This document shows, in pieces, positions 36,266 to 45,089 of a stretch of 64,000 nt of DNA (position 1 is the stretch's first letter; every line of letters starts with the position of its first letter). The notes beneath the pieces were generated by a model that saw nothing but the letters and a program-made list of their open reading frames with translations, was not told the origin of the DNA and searched no databases. Source of the stretch: an uncultured Amylibacter sp. (GTDB lineage Bacteria > Pseudomonadota > Alphaproteobacteria > Rhodobacterales > Rhodobacteraceae); assembly GCA_959347425.1 (NCBI GenBank), contig OY365741.1, positions 2,132,501 to 2,196,500 of the forward strand, in the 5' to 3' direction. The translations under genes and the position numbers were made by a program.

Positions 36266-36595
36266 ATGCAACGCGAGATTAAATTTAGAGATTGGATGGA
36301 TAAGCGTAAAACAAACGCGGGGATAGATTATGAACCCAAAACCATCAATACTCATGTGAGTGACCTTTGTAGAATCGAGAAGGCTGAAAAGATTGACCTT
36401 GATGAAGAGTTCAAGGCTAATAGATTAAAACGCCTTATTGACCTCTACACTTACAGCGCAGATGACGCACGCGCTGATTTGCCAAACCCAACAAATCTAA
36501 AGACTACATCAAAATCATTATATGGATTTTTATCAGCATATAAAAGCCAGATAAACAAATATCGCGAATTTTGCGAAAAACACCCACCCAAATAG
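36266..36595 (+). CDS. Stand-alone copy of the nuclease-associated N-terminal domain
   Basis: 109 residues from ATG 36266 (AAAGGAG seven bases upstream). It aligns end to end with the first 105 residues of the next gene: T-I-N-x-x-x, LDEEFKANR/LDEEFQKDG, L-Y-x-Y-S, LPNPTNL/LPNPTKL and YREFCEKH/YRRFCLSES. The domain is helical and probably binds DNA or a partner; no catalytic motif is seen. It is AT-rich compared with flanking genes. Twelve bases separate it from the nuclease gene. Confidence 0.75.
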   Translation: MQREIKFRDWMDKRKTNAGIDYEPKTINTHVSDLCRIEKAEKIDLDEEFKANRLKRLIDLYTYSADDARADLPNPTNLKTTSKSLYGFLSAYKSQINKYREFCEKHPPK

Positions 36596-36607
36596 GAGAC
36601 TAAAAAC

Positions 36608-37366
36608 ATGAGAGAACAAGAATTTAGAGCATACATGAAAGCCCTTATATCACCACAAGGGACTCAATTAAGAGAATCTACCATAAATTTTTATATAAAA
36701 TCTTGCACTAACATTGAAAGAGTTGAAAATAAAAATCTTGACGAAGAGTTTCAAAAAGATGGAATGGCAAGTCTTTATCAACTTTATAGTTATAGCACAC
36801 ATGACGAAAATAATAATCTCCCGAATCCAACGAAACTTCCAATTAAAACAAGGCTATATAACGCCCTATCAGACACTAGAAGCGGACTAAATCATTATCG
36901 AAGATTTTGTTTAAGCGAGAGCGATACTCCTAGCTATGAAGTCCCCGATAACAATAATGACTCAAGCGCAGATACAGTCTCAAGCACAACTTTTAGGTTA
37001 GAGCGGGACTTGCAGGATTCTATCAGGGAAAACATTACCCAACTGGAACATGGTCTTGAAATTATTGATAATGGATTAGAGTACAAGGTAAAATCTGGCT
37101 TTATTGATATTCTGGCAAAAGATAGCAATGGAACTTTTGTTGTTATAGAACTAAACGGTGGTATGGTAAAAAATTATGTTATAGACCAAATAATCAACTA
37201 TATGGTTGATATAGCCGATGCAAACGAGTTAAAATTTGAACAGGTGCGCGGTATTATCATTGCTTCTGATTTTGAAAAATGGGTTCGCACTGCCTCCTCA
37301 ATTATACCGAATTTAGAATTAAGATATTATCGCTACACCTTTGAACTTACAAAAGAAATAAATTAA
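36608..37366 (+). CDS. NucS/DUF91-like nuclease with N-terminal helical domain
   Basis: 252 residues, GGAG before the ATG. The N-terminal 105 residues match the preceding small protein. After a Ser/Asp-rich linker (NNNDSSADTVSSTTF) the C-terminal part (LERDLQDSIRENITQLEHGL, GFIDILAKDSNGTFVVIELN, IDQIINYMVDIADANE) fits the NucS/DUF91 branch of PD-(D/E)xK nucleases: Glu in the first helix, D in G-x-I-D, and the ExN/K strand (VVIELNGG), where Lys is replaced by Asn in the usual ExK. Likely cuts or binds DNA in defence or repair. AT-rich, probably acquired. Confidence 0.75.
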   Translation: MREQEFRAYMKALISPQGTQLRESTINFYIKSCTNIERVENKNLDEEFQKDGMASLYQLYSYSTHDENNNLPNPTKLPIKTRLYNALSDTRSGLNHYRRFCLSESDTPSYEVPDNNNDSSADTVSSTTFRLERDLQDSIRENITQLEHGLEIIDNGLEYKVKSGFIDILAKDSNGTFVVIELNGGMVKNYVIDQIINYMVDIADANELKFEQVRGIIIASDFEKWVRTASSIIPNLELRYYRYTFELTKEIN

Positions 37367-37403
37367 CTCCAAACAGGCGATTAAACCATATTTTCATAAC
37401 CCC

Positions 37404-38027
37404 CTATTCCACCGCCATCCCCGCAACCCAATCCTTTGTATCCGCACACATCCAGCCGATGGTTTGGATAATCTCCGCACGCTGATCTTCAATGTCATCA
37501 CTAAAAATAATCGGCTCGTGATGGGCGATGCGATTGCGCAGGTTTCTAATTTTGTAAATCCTACGGCGCAACGGACGCAACTTGCCTTTGTAATTCGGAA
37601 AAGCAAAGCGAATAGTCGGTCGCCACAAAGATTCTTCATATTCCGCGCTCAGCAACACAACCCAAAAGCCCAAAGAAAGCCCCGCAACTATCTTTCCCAT
37701 ATTTTCAGGCAATGTAATGTCAATTTTATGTTCGGTCAATCTTTCGCAATCCTGTTTAACTTTATCTCTACCCGCTTCTTTTAAAGGATTATCTGGCTTT
37801 ATTAACCAATCAAAACCGTGTTCTTTCTGCATAGCTTCGTGGATTTTGTTACGCAAGCAAATCTCAAAACACGCAATAAATGGATAAAACCCTGCAGAGA
37901 TGCGCATGTCCTGCTCGTATAATTTTAAGGCTTTTTCAAAGTCATCACCAGAATGTGATATAAAATTTTGTAATCTTTCGCTGGAGATTGAGCTATGTAA
38001 TGCTTTGATTCTATTGCTTTTATTCAT
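37404..38027 (-). CDS. Abi-like HEPN protein (Abi_2 / AbiD-AbiF family)
   Basis: 207 residues from ATG 38027. Family marks are LYEQDMRISAGFYPFIACFE, FWVVLLSAEYEESLW and RRIYKIRNLRNRIAHHEPII. The last holds the HEPN RNase motif R-x4-H (RNRIAH). Abi_2 proteins cause abortive infection, and AbiF relatives are reported as RNA-controlled toxins related to the ancestor of Cas13. The gene faces the nuclease gene and abuts a duplicated putative ncRNA at its 5' side, consistent with a toxin and RNA regulator. It is free of the H repeats seen around other genes. Confidence 0.82.
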   Translation of the reverse strand: MNKSNRIKALHSSISSERLQNFISHSGDDFEKALKLYEQDMRISAGFYPFIACFEICLRNKIHEAMQKEHGFDWLIKPDNPLKEAGRDKVKQDCERLTEHKIDITLPENMGKIVAGLSLGFWVVLLSAEYEESLWRPTIRFAFPNYKGKLRPLRRRIYKIRNLRNRIAHHEPIIFSDDIEDQRAEIIQTIGWMCADTKDWVAGMAVE

Positions 38028-38196
38028 TTTATTTTGTGTCCTTATGAAATAATACAACACTTTTACCAATTATCTTGCCAAATTGCAATTTTTTACTTGC
38101 AAAGAGCGATTAAAACCGCTATTTTAATTGTGTAGCCCCCGGTGTGATCCGTCTTGTTATTTATAACTTGCGCCCCCGGGGGTAGTTTTTTCAGCC
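38028..38196. repeat. Direct repeat unit 1 upstream of the Abi gene
   Basis: About 169 bp, repeated as unit 2. It begins at the Abi start codon side with the ribosome-binding region, includes an AAATTGCAATTT palindrome, and ends with the putative ncRNA/terminator. The units differ in only three short patches and one base of the core. Confidence 0.9.
38130..38196 (+). ncRNA. Putative small RNA, copy 1
   Basis: CCCCCGG (38136-38142) pairs with CCGGGGG (38176-38182), followed by TAG and six T (38186-38191), a terminator-like 3' end. An inner stem GTTA/TAAC lies in the loop. TTGCAA with TATTTT 17 bp later is a weak promoter. Orientation is inferred from the T run. Confidence 0.5.
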
Positions 38197-38205
38197 TTGC
38201 GTTAT

Positions 38206-38375
38206 TTTTATTTTGTGTCCCTACGCAATAATACAACACTTTTACCAATTATCTTGCCAAATTGCAATTTTTTACTTGCAAAGCACCATTAAAACCGCTA
38301 ATTCATCTGTGTAGCCCCCGGTGTGATCCGTCTTGTTATTTATAGCTTGCGCCCCCGGGGGTAGTTTTTTCAGCC
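38206..38375. repeat. Direct repeat unit 2
   Basis: Second copy, about 170 bp, 9 bp after unit 1. 57 consecutive bases from the AATAATACAACAC stretch on, and 66 of 67 bases of the ncRNA core, match unit 1. Confidence 0.9.
38309..38375 (+). ncRNA. Putative small RNA, copy 2
   Basis: Same fold: CCCCCGG (38315-38321), CCGGGGG (38355-38361), six T (38365-38370). The single core difference makes the inner pair G-U on the plus strand but A-C on the minus strand, supporting plus-strand RNA. Confidence 0.5.
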
Positions 38376-38532
38376 TCCCAAAATCCCTCCCCCAATACCC
38401 CCACACCACACCTGCCCAACGGGCGGTTTCTTGCTATCCTAAAACTATTTCCACATATTTACCAGCAAAACACCATTTACAATCCATAATTTATACTTTA
38501 CGCTCCCTGTCATTAACCAAGAGGAACACAAA

Positions 38533-40833
38533 ATGGCAGACGACATAAACCCCAAAGAGCTAGACATCACGGACGAATTAATAGCCGAACGCCGTGCAGA
38601 CCCACCGGGCCAAACCCCAGACGACATGTCGCCTTGGATGCGCCCGATTGTCGCGAACATAGACCGCATATCACTGTGGTCGGGGCGGGCGACTTGCCTG
38701 ATGCTGCTGCCTATCATAGCCGTCATGGTCTTTGAAGTCGTATCGCGCAAATTATTCAACGCCCCCACGGATTATTCATACGAATACTCCCGCATGCTGG
38801 CGGGCGCGATGTTTATGCTGGGCGCGGGCTATGCTCTGTTACGGGGCGTGCATATCCGCGCCGATTTCATCTACCGAAACTGGTCGCGCGAGCGCCAAGT
38901 CACCGTGGATGCCGTGCTATACATGCTGTTTTATTTCCCCGCCATGGTGTTTTTCCTATGGGTCGCCTATGAATACACCTACAAAGCCTTTGTAATATGG
39001 GAGCGAACGGCGGACACAGCCCTGATGGCACCCGTCACCCCTGCCCGCTCTGCTATGCCAATCGGTGCGTTTTTCTTGTTAATTCAAGGGATTGCCGAGC
39101 TTTTGCGGTGCTTTTATGAAATGTCCGCGCCAAGGCGGGCGAAATTCCTGCGGTTCATGCCGTTTTATATCGTCGGCTTGGCGTTGATTTTTAACAGTGT
39201 AGCCAGCGAATCCGCGCTATTACCGCTGACCGAATGGTGGTCGGCAGTCATAGGCGCGACGGGTTTGGGCAGTTTATCACCCCAAGCCATCGGCATCTGT
39301 ATGATTGCCGCAATGTTATTCGCGATTTTCGTGGGGTTTCCGATTTCTTTTACCTTGATATTCTTGGCGTTCGTATTCGGCGCGTGGGGAATCGGCGGTA
39401 AATTCACGTTTTACCTGCAAACTTTCCAGTTCAATTCAACGATGCTGGATGACCAGTTGGTCGCCGTGCCTCTGTTCATATTCATGGGTATAGTCATGGA
39501 GCAAGCTGGGTTAATGGAACGGCTGTTTCGCAGCGTGCAATCCATGTTTTCCGCCACACGCGGGGCGTTGTTTGTCGCGGTTTTATTCGTGTCCATGATA
39601 TTCGCCGCGGCAACGGGGATAGTCGGCGCGTCCGTGACTATCCTTGGGATTATGGCGGCAACGACTATGAACAAATCGGGCTATGATGTGCGGCTGGCGG
39701 CGGGCACGATTACCGCGGGTGGGACGTTGGGGATATTGATTCCTCCGTCCATTATGCTGGTGGTTATGGGTCCCGTTTTGGAGGTCCCCGTGACCGATTT
39801 ATTCGCCGCCGCGATAGTCCCTGGGATTATGCTGGCGGTTTTGTATATGGCCTACGCGCTGATACGGTGTTGGATTAATCCCGCCTTGGGCCCCGTTTTG
39901 CCGGCGGGTGAGCGACCTGTGACCTCCGATTACTACGCCTTGGAAATGGTCGGAGTGTTCGGCTCGCTGGCGATGCTGTTTTATCTGCTGGTGCAGTGTT
40001 TATTGGGGCGGTATACGGGTGTGTTTTTCGGCAATTTCGGCGGAGGTATGGTGGGGACTTTCATCTATACTATGCAGGGGTTGGTGATGCCCGTCGCGTG
40101 GTTATGGCTGATGCACTCGGTGTATAATTGGACGCGCAGGGTGCGCCCGCGTGGGTTTTATTTCTCGGATTTATGGTACGAGTTTTTTATGGGATTGGTA
40201 CCGCCTACTACTCTGGTGGCGTTTGCTTTGGGGTCAATTTTGCTGGGCTGGGCTACACCTGCCGAGGCCGCCGCCTGTGGTGCGTTCGGCGCGATTTTAC
40301 TGGCGTTAATGTATCGCAAACTAACGCCCAAACGGTTTTATGATGCGTTAATAAAGACTTTGGAAATCAGCGTTTTGATTATGTTTCTGGTCGCGGCCAG
40401 TAATTTCTTTGGCGCGGTGTTTTCGCGTCTGGGTACGCCGACTATGCTGACCGAGGCGTTATTGGCGTGGGATTTGTCAACGACTATGGTGCTGATAATC
40501 ATAATGGCGTTGATTTTCTTGCTGGGGTGGCCGTTGGAATGGGTGCCGATTGTTTTGATTATTGTGCCGATTTTGGTGCCTGTTTTAGAGGCTTTGGACG
40601 TGAATTTAACATGGTTTGCGATATTGGTGGCGGTGAATTTGCAGACGGCGTGGTTATCGCCGCCCGTGGCGTTGTCGGCTTACTTTTTAAAGGGAGTTGT
40701 GCCTGAGTGGGATTTGAAGGATATTTACTTTGGGATGATGCAGTTTATGTGTATTCAACTGCTGGGGTTGATTTTGATTTTCTGCTTTCCGTTTATCGCG
40801 CTGTGGTTGCCGATGTTGAAATATGGAAGCTGA
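38533..40833 (+). CDS. TRAP transporter fused permease (DctQ-DctM)
   Basis: 766 residues, membrane part of the sodium-driven TRAP importer whose receptor is at 35054. Residues about 30-200 are the small DctQ-like subunit (FNAPTDYSYEYSRMLAGAMF; four helices). From about 250 the large DctM-like subunit has many helices (FVGFPISFTLIFLAFVFGAW; DDQLVAVPLFIFMGIVMEQA; GGTLGILIPPSIMLVVMG; LTWFAILVAVNLQTAWLSPP). A long region around residues 450-540 makes DctM bigger than usual. AAGAGGAAC precedes the ATG. Fusion of Q and M is known in several TRAP groups. Confidence 0.93.
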   Translation: MADDINPKELDITDELIAERRADPPGQTPDDMSPWMRPIVANIDRISLWSGRATCLMLLPIIAVMVFEVVSRKLFNAPTDYSYEYSRMLAGAMFMLGAGYALLRGVHIRADFIYRNWSRERQVTVDAVLYMLFYFPAMVFFLWVAYEYTYKAFVIWERTADTALMAPVTPARSAMPIGAFFLLIQGIAELLRCFYEMSAPRRAKFLRFMPFYIVGLALIFNSVASESALLPLTEWWSAVIGATGLGSLSPQAIGICMIAAMLFAIFVGFPISFTLIFLAFVFGAWGIGGKFTFYLQTFQFNSTMLDDQLVAVPLFIFMGIVMEQAGLMERLFRSVQSMFSATRGALFVAVLFVSMIFAAATGIVGASVTILGIMAATTMNKSGYDVRLAAGTITAGGTLGILIPPSIMLVVMGPVLEVPVTDLFAAAIVPGIMLAVLYMAYALIRCWINPALGPVLPAGERPVTSDYYALEMVGVFGSLAMLFYLLVQCLLGRYTGVFFGNFGGGMVGTFIYTMQGLVMPVAWLWLMHSVYNWTRRVRPRGFYFSDLWYEFFMGLVPPTTLVAFALGSILLGWATPAEAAACGAFGAILLALMYRKLTPKRFYDALIKTLEISVLIMFLVAASNFFGAVFSRLGTPTMLTEALLAWDLSTTMVLIIIMALIFLLGWPLEWVPIVLIIVPILVPVLEALDVNLTWFAILVAVNLQTAWLSPPVALSAYFLKGVVPEWDLKDIYFGMMQFMCIQLLGLILIFCFPFIALWLPMLKYGS

Positions 40834-41197
40834 TTTTAGTTATTAGTTGTTAGTTATTAGTTATTAGTGAATCTGCCCTTTAGGTCTTCGTCATCGCGGC
40901 ATAGGGCAGTTGAACCTGCCCGAAAATTAAAATAATGAATGCCGACCAGCGTGGTCTTTTGTGCGTAGCCCCCACTTCGCGGGGGCATGCCAAAAGCCCT
41001 TTGGTTACAAGATGATAGGGATTCTATAAAATTACTATCTGGAATAACAAGACGTGGGATTGGATTATTTGCAAAGAATACTTGGGAATTGGTGATGGGT
41101 TTGCTCTAAATTTATTTAGGCAGTGCCTAGATGCTAGGACAGGCTTTAGCCATAAAAACCAATAACTAACAACTAATAACTAACAACTAACAACTAC
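40834..41197. repeat. Intergenic mosaic: H, P, G, V, H
   Basis: TTAGTTATTAG heptads at the permease stop and AATAACTAACAACTA heptads before selO can pair. P (about 40904-40921) precedes a CCAGCGTGG palindrome. G (40960-41000, reverse sense) has, in element sense, stem CCCCCGC/GTGGGGG. V spans about 41000-41150. No gene is seen. Confidence 0.8.
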
Positions 41198-42682
41198 TTA
41201 CGTTCCGCAAAACGTCCGATATTCCGTATCTACTTTTAGCGGGGGGTGTTCGTAATCCTCAAGCCCTTTACGGCGGGTATAGGGGCTGGCCAGCACGTCT
41301 CGTAATGTACAAAATGGGGCGTAGTCGCCAGATTCGGCGGCAGATAACGCGGACTCGACCAGATGATTGCGGGGGATATAAATCGGGTTATGGGCAGAGG
41401 CTAATTTCCGTGCGGAGGCAACCCCGCCCGCTTGGGTTTCTATCCGTGCAAGATAGCGTTTATGCCACACCTCAAACCCATCAATCGCCTTAAAAACATC
41501 ACCAAGACTCCCGCCAAACCCATCACAAACCGCCCGAAATCCTAGGGTGAAATCCACCGCTCCATCGGCTAATATCCGCAAGAACCCATCCACCAAATCC
41601 GCATCATCAGAGCCAGCACCAGCACCAGACCCAGCACCAGAACCAGACTCATCCAACCCCAGCTTTGCCCGAAACACCGCCACTTGCTCCGCCGCAACCG
41701 CCTCAGCAAACTCATTCACCACCTCCTGCACAGCCGCCACATCATTATCCAGCAAACCCAACACTGCCTCACCCAACCTTGCTATATTCCACTGCCCGAT
41801 CACAGGCTGATTGCCGTAAGCATACCGCCCCTGACGGTCAATCGAGCTAAACACGCACCCCCCAGAATACCCATCCATAAACGCACAGGGCCCGTAATCT
41901 ATCGTTTCACCAGAAATCGCCACATTATCCGTGTTCATCACGCCGTGGATGAACCCGACCCCCATCCATTTGGCGATAAGCCGAGCCTGCGTCCCCGCAA
42001 CGCCGCGAACCAGAGCCAGTGCAGCCTCCCGCCCAGACTCCTGCCCCTTGGGCACAACAAAATCAGGGTAATGCCGTGCCAGAGCATACTCCACCAGCCG
42101 TGCCACCATCGCATTATCGCCCCGTGCGGCAAAGTATTGGAAAGTCCCCACGCGCAGATGACTGGCGGCTATTCTGGTTAAAACCGCGCCCGCCAAGGGC
42201 GATTCACGCATCACCGATTCGCCCGTGGTGACAACCGCCAAGGCGCGGGTTGTGGGGATGCCCAAGGCCGCCATGGCTTCTGCCAACAAATACTCCCGCA
42301 ATACAGGTTTTATCGCCGCCTTCCCATCGCCACTGCGTGAAAATACGGTACGACCAGAGCCCTTTAACGCTATGTCAAACCGCCCGCCATCGGGGGTGAT
42401 ATGCTCGCCAAGGATATGGGCGCGACCATCGCCCAGTTGCGGGCTGAAATGCCCGAATTGATGCCCCGCATAAACCTGCGCCAACACGTCCGCCCCGTCG
42501 GGCGGTTGGTTGCCAGATAAAATCTGTGCCAAATCCGTGTCCGAAAAATTCGTGCCAACCCCCAAATCCCCCGCCAATCCCGCATTAAAAAACACCAGCC
42601 GAGCGTCTGGGACGCGGTCAGGTAAGCAGGACTGATAACAGCCCTGCATGTCATTAAAAAAACTGTTATCAAAGGCAAACAT
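41198..42682 (-). CDS. selO: Protein adenylyltransferase SelO (YdiU/UPF0061)
   Basis: Pseudokinase that transfers AMP from ATP to proteins in redox stress; 494 residues. Family marks are VYAGHQFGHFSPQLGDGRAH, DIALKGSGRTVFSRSGDGKA, LREYLLAEAMAALGIPTTRA, HGVMNTDNVAISGETIDYGP and FMDGYSGGCVF. Bacterial SelO often ends in a Cys; here the C-terminal sequence is YRTFCGT, with a Cys near the end. A Gly-Ser-Ala tract (SGSGAGSGAGAGSD, about residues 344-358) from hexamer repeats sits in a surface loop. It follows sufS by 2 nt. Confidence 0.93.
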   Translation of the reverse strand: MFAFDNSFFNDMQGCYQSCLPDRVPDARLVFFNAGLAGDLGVGTNFSDTDLAQILSGNQPPDGADVLAQVYAGHQFGHFSPQLGDGRAHILGEHITPDGGRFDIALKGSGRTVFSRSGDGKAAIKPVLREYLLAEAMAALGIPTTRALAVVTTGESVMRESPLAGAVLTRIAASHLRVGTFQYFAARGDNAMVARLVEYALARHYPDFVVPKGQESGREAALALVRGVAGTQARLIAKWMGVGFIHGVMNTDNVAISGETIDYGPCAFMDGYSGGCVFSSIDRQGRYAYGNQPVIGQWNIARLGEAVLGLLDNDVAAVQEVVNEFAEAVAAEQVAVFRAKLGLDESGSGAGSGAGAGSDDADLVDGFLRILADGAVDFTLGFRAVCDGFGGSLGDVFKAIDGFEVWHKRYLARIETQAGGVASARKLASAHNPIYIPRNHLVESALSAAESGDYAPFCTLRDVLASPYTRRKGLEDYEHPPLKVDTEYRTFCGT

Positions 42683-42684
42683 CT

Positions 42685-43914
42685 TTACGAAAACAAATCA
42701 TGGCAGAGACGCAAGGACTCCACCAAATAATCCACCTCTGCCCGCGTGTTATACATCCCAAAGGACGCACGGCTGGTCGCCGTCACCCCCAAAAACTCCA
42801 TCAAAGGTTGGGCGCAATGATGCCCCGCACGGACGGCTATACCCTTTTGGTCTAGCACCGTGGAAATATCATGCGGATGCGCCCCGCCCTGCATAGCAAA
42901 GGAAAATATCGCACCGCGAGCCTCCCCATGTGCACCTGCCCGCCCATGAATATCCAACCAATTCAGCTCCGACAAAGCCGCCATCGCGTAATCGCCCAAA
43001 TCGGTTTCATAGGCGGCAATCGCGTCCATACCTATGTCCGTCATATAATCAATCGCCGCGCCGAGCCCTATCATTTGGACGATAGCAGGCGTGCCAGCCT
43101 CAAACTTATGCGGCGCGTCATTATAGGTTACAGCGTCCCTATGAACCTCGCGAATCATATCGCCCCCACCCATAAACGGGCGCATTTCCGCCGCCCGTGC
43201 GCGGGAGATATACACCGCGCCAGAGCCCGAAGGTCCATACAATTTATGCCCGGTTATCGCGTAGAAATCACAGCCCAAATCGCGCACATCCACGCCGAAA
43301 TGCACCGCCGATTGCGACCCATCCACCGCCACGGGAACACCCTTTGCCCCTGCGCATATAGCTTTTATATCCACTATGCTACCCAAAACATTGGACATGT
43401 GGGTGATGCTGATTAACGCGGTTCGCGGGGTTATCGCGTCCAAGACTCGCTGGGGGTCTAACGCGCCGTTTTCATCAACCTCCACCCATTTTATCACAAC
43501 GCCCAGCCGTTCGCGGAGGAAATGCCAAGGGACTATGTTCGCGTGATGCTCCATAACCGATAGGATGATTTCATCGCCCTTTTGCAAACGCGGGGCGGCC
43601 CAAGCGTAGGAAATCAGGTTAAACGCTTCGGTCGTGCCACTGGTGAAGAGAATCTCATCCTCATATTCCGCATTCAAAAACCGCGCGATTTTACCGCGTA
43701 CGGATTCGAAATTATCCGTGGCTATATTGGACAGAGTATGCAGCCCGCGATGGACATTGGCGTATTCATGCGTGTAGGCGTGGGTCACCGCATCAATCAC
43801 CGCCCGCGGCTTTTGCGCCGACGCGCCGTTATCCAAATAAACCAAATCCACCCCATTGACTTTGCGTGATAATATGGGGAAATCTTTGCGGATTTTTGCG
43901 ATATCGTGGCTCAT
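42685..43914 (-). CDS. sufS: Cysteine desulfurase SufS
   Basis: PLP enzyme releasing sulfur from cysteine for iron-sulfur clusters; 409 residues from ATG 43914 (MSHDIAKIRKDFPILSRKVN). The frame from 43989 lies inside the previous gene. PLP Lys is in ITGHKLYGPSGSGAVY and the active Cys region reads VRAGHHCAQPLMEFLGV. Also typical are LVYLDNGASAQKPRAVIDAV and MEHHANIVPW. It follows the YIP1-like genes by 10 nt. Other suf genes are not in the window. Confidence 0.94.
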   Translation of the reverse strand: MSHDIAKIRKDFPILSRKVNGVDLVYLDNGASAQKPRAVIDAVTHAYTHEYANVHRGLHTLSNIATDNFESVRGKIARFLNAEYEDEILFTSGTTEAFNLISYAWAAPRLQKGDEIILSVMEHHANIVPWHFLRERLGVVIKWVEVDENGALDPQRVLDAITPRTALISITHMSNVLGSIVDIKAICAGAKGVPVAVDGSQSAVHFGVDVRDLGCDFYAITGHKLYGPSGSGAVYISRARAAEMRPFMGGGDMIREVHRDAVTYNDAPHKFEAGTPAIVQMIGLGAAIDYMTDIGMDAIAAYETDLGDYAMAALSELNWLDIHGRAGAHGEARGAIFSFAMQGGAHPHDISTVLDQKGIAVRAGHHCAQPLMEFLGVTATSRASFGMYNTRAEVDYLVESLRLCHDLFS

Positions 43915-43924
43915 TGGGTTCTCC

Positions 43925-44554
43925 TTATGATAGTTGCGTAGCGGGGGTGTAGCCCAAAGACACAAACACCAGCGATGCCACCAGTGCAAAGCCCAAGGCG
44001 ACTGCTAGGCTGATAAAAAATACATAACCTGCGTTTTTGAATTGGTGCAATTCGGCGATAAATCGGCAATAAACCACGATAAGTAAGCCCATGGCAAACA
44101 GCAACCCCCCCGATAAAATCGGGGTGAATATGGTGGATAGCCAGCCGCCCTGCTCTATCAAATACAGCAGGATGGCGAAATCCGCCAGCATTGCCAGAAA
44201 CACGGGGAATTGCACGATATTAAACCAGAGTGCCGTTTGTACGGATTGTTTGAAACTGCCTATTCCGCCGAAAAACCGACCTATGCCGTAATACAGCCCT
44301 GCGGACAGATAGACAGAGCCGACTCCCAATGCGAAATCCCCCAGATAGCCGAAATTTGGGAAGAAATTAGGCGGTGGAGTGCCGTCTATCGGTTGGGTAA
44401 ACAGGTTTAAATCGCTGAGGAATACCATAATAATGGAATACAGCCCGATGCCCCAGAACAGGCTGTTTGACGGTAAGTTTAGGGTCAGGAATTGGCGGAT
44501 ACCATTACGCGGGTTAATCAGGCTTTCCAGTATTAGGGCGAATAAAAAACGCAT
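43925..44554 (-). CDS. YIP1-family membrane protein
   Basis: 209 residues with about five hydrophobic helices (SLFWGIGLYSIIMVFLSDLN; GVGSVYLSAGLYYGIGRFFG; SGGLLFAMGLLIVVYCRFIA). The layout fits the Yip1 domain, inner-membrane proteins of unknown job in bacteria. It starts one base after the preceding gene and resembles it in topology. The pair ahead of sufS suggests a shared transcript only. Confidence 0.7.
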   Translation of the reverse strand: MRFLFALILESLINPRNGIRQFLTLNLPSNSLFWGIGLYSIIMVFLSDLNLFTQPIDGTPPPNFFPNFGYLGDFALGVGSVYLSAGLYYGIGRFFGGIGSFKQSVQTALWFNIVQFPVFLAMLADFAILLYLIEQGGWLSTIFTPILSGGLLFAMGLLIVVYCRFIAELHQFKNAGYVFFISLAVALGFALVASLVFVSLGYTPATQLS

Positions 44555-44555
44555 T

Positions 44556-45044
44556 TTATCGGCTTTCTTTGGTGAAAAACACCGCCGAGGCGGCCAGGGT
44601 GTAGTGGATGGCGAAGATGGCGAAGGCTATGACCGCCAGCGATTGGTCTAGCCAGATGATATTAAACGGAGCCGCCAGCCCCAAGCCCAGCACGAAGGGC
44701 AATGCTATGACGAACGACCAGATGAAGGTGTATCGCGCGATTTTACCACCGCAACGTGCCCCGAATGGGCGTAATATCCAGTATAAAGCGGTTGCTATTA
44801 GGTAAAGACCCAGTGGTGCGACGAACACGAATGAGACTAGGTTTTGCGCGAATAGGTGAAAGAATAACTGCCCGCTATCCACCGATTCGTTTAGCAAGGC
44901 GGGCAAGCGCGACACGAACAGCAGAACCCCCAGCAGAAACGCGAGCATAAGGGTGTGCGGTTCCGTGATGCCTCGCGCAGTTTGGCGGTGCATTTCGGTG
45001 CGCGGTGCGCGGTAGGAGGCGGTTATGTCTTTTAGCAGGCTCAT
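44556..45044 (-). CDS. YIP1-like integral membrane protein
   Basis: 162 residues, four or five predicted helices (LMLAFLLGVLLFVSRLPALL; FVFVAPLGLYLIATALYWIL; FIWSFVIALPFVLGLGLAAP). The charged N-terminus (SLLKDITASYRAPRTEMHRQ) is cytoplasmic. Shorter than its neighbour and more diverged. First gene of the yip-yip-sufS-selO unit. Function unknown. Confidence 0.68.
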   Translation of the reverse strand: MSLLKDITASYRAPRTEMHRQTARGITEPHTLMLAFLLGVLLFVSRLPALLNESVDSGQLFFHLFAQNLVSFVFVAPLGLYLIATALYWILRPFGARCGGKIARYTFIWSFVIALPFVLGLGLAAPFNIIWLDQSLAVIAFAIFAIHYTLAASAVFFTKESR

Positions 45045-45089
45045 GGGGGGATATTAGACGGGTTTCGCGGTTTTTTCAAGGGCGGATTT

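Noticed and set aside
38028..38375. Tandem repeats as a simple duplicated promoter for the Abi gene
   Set aside because: Not excluded, but the most conserved part is the distal stem with a T run, which a promoter would not need; kept as an alternative.
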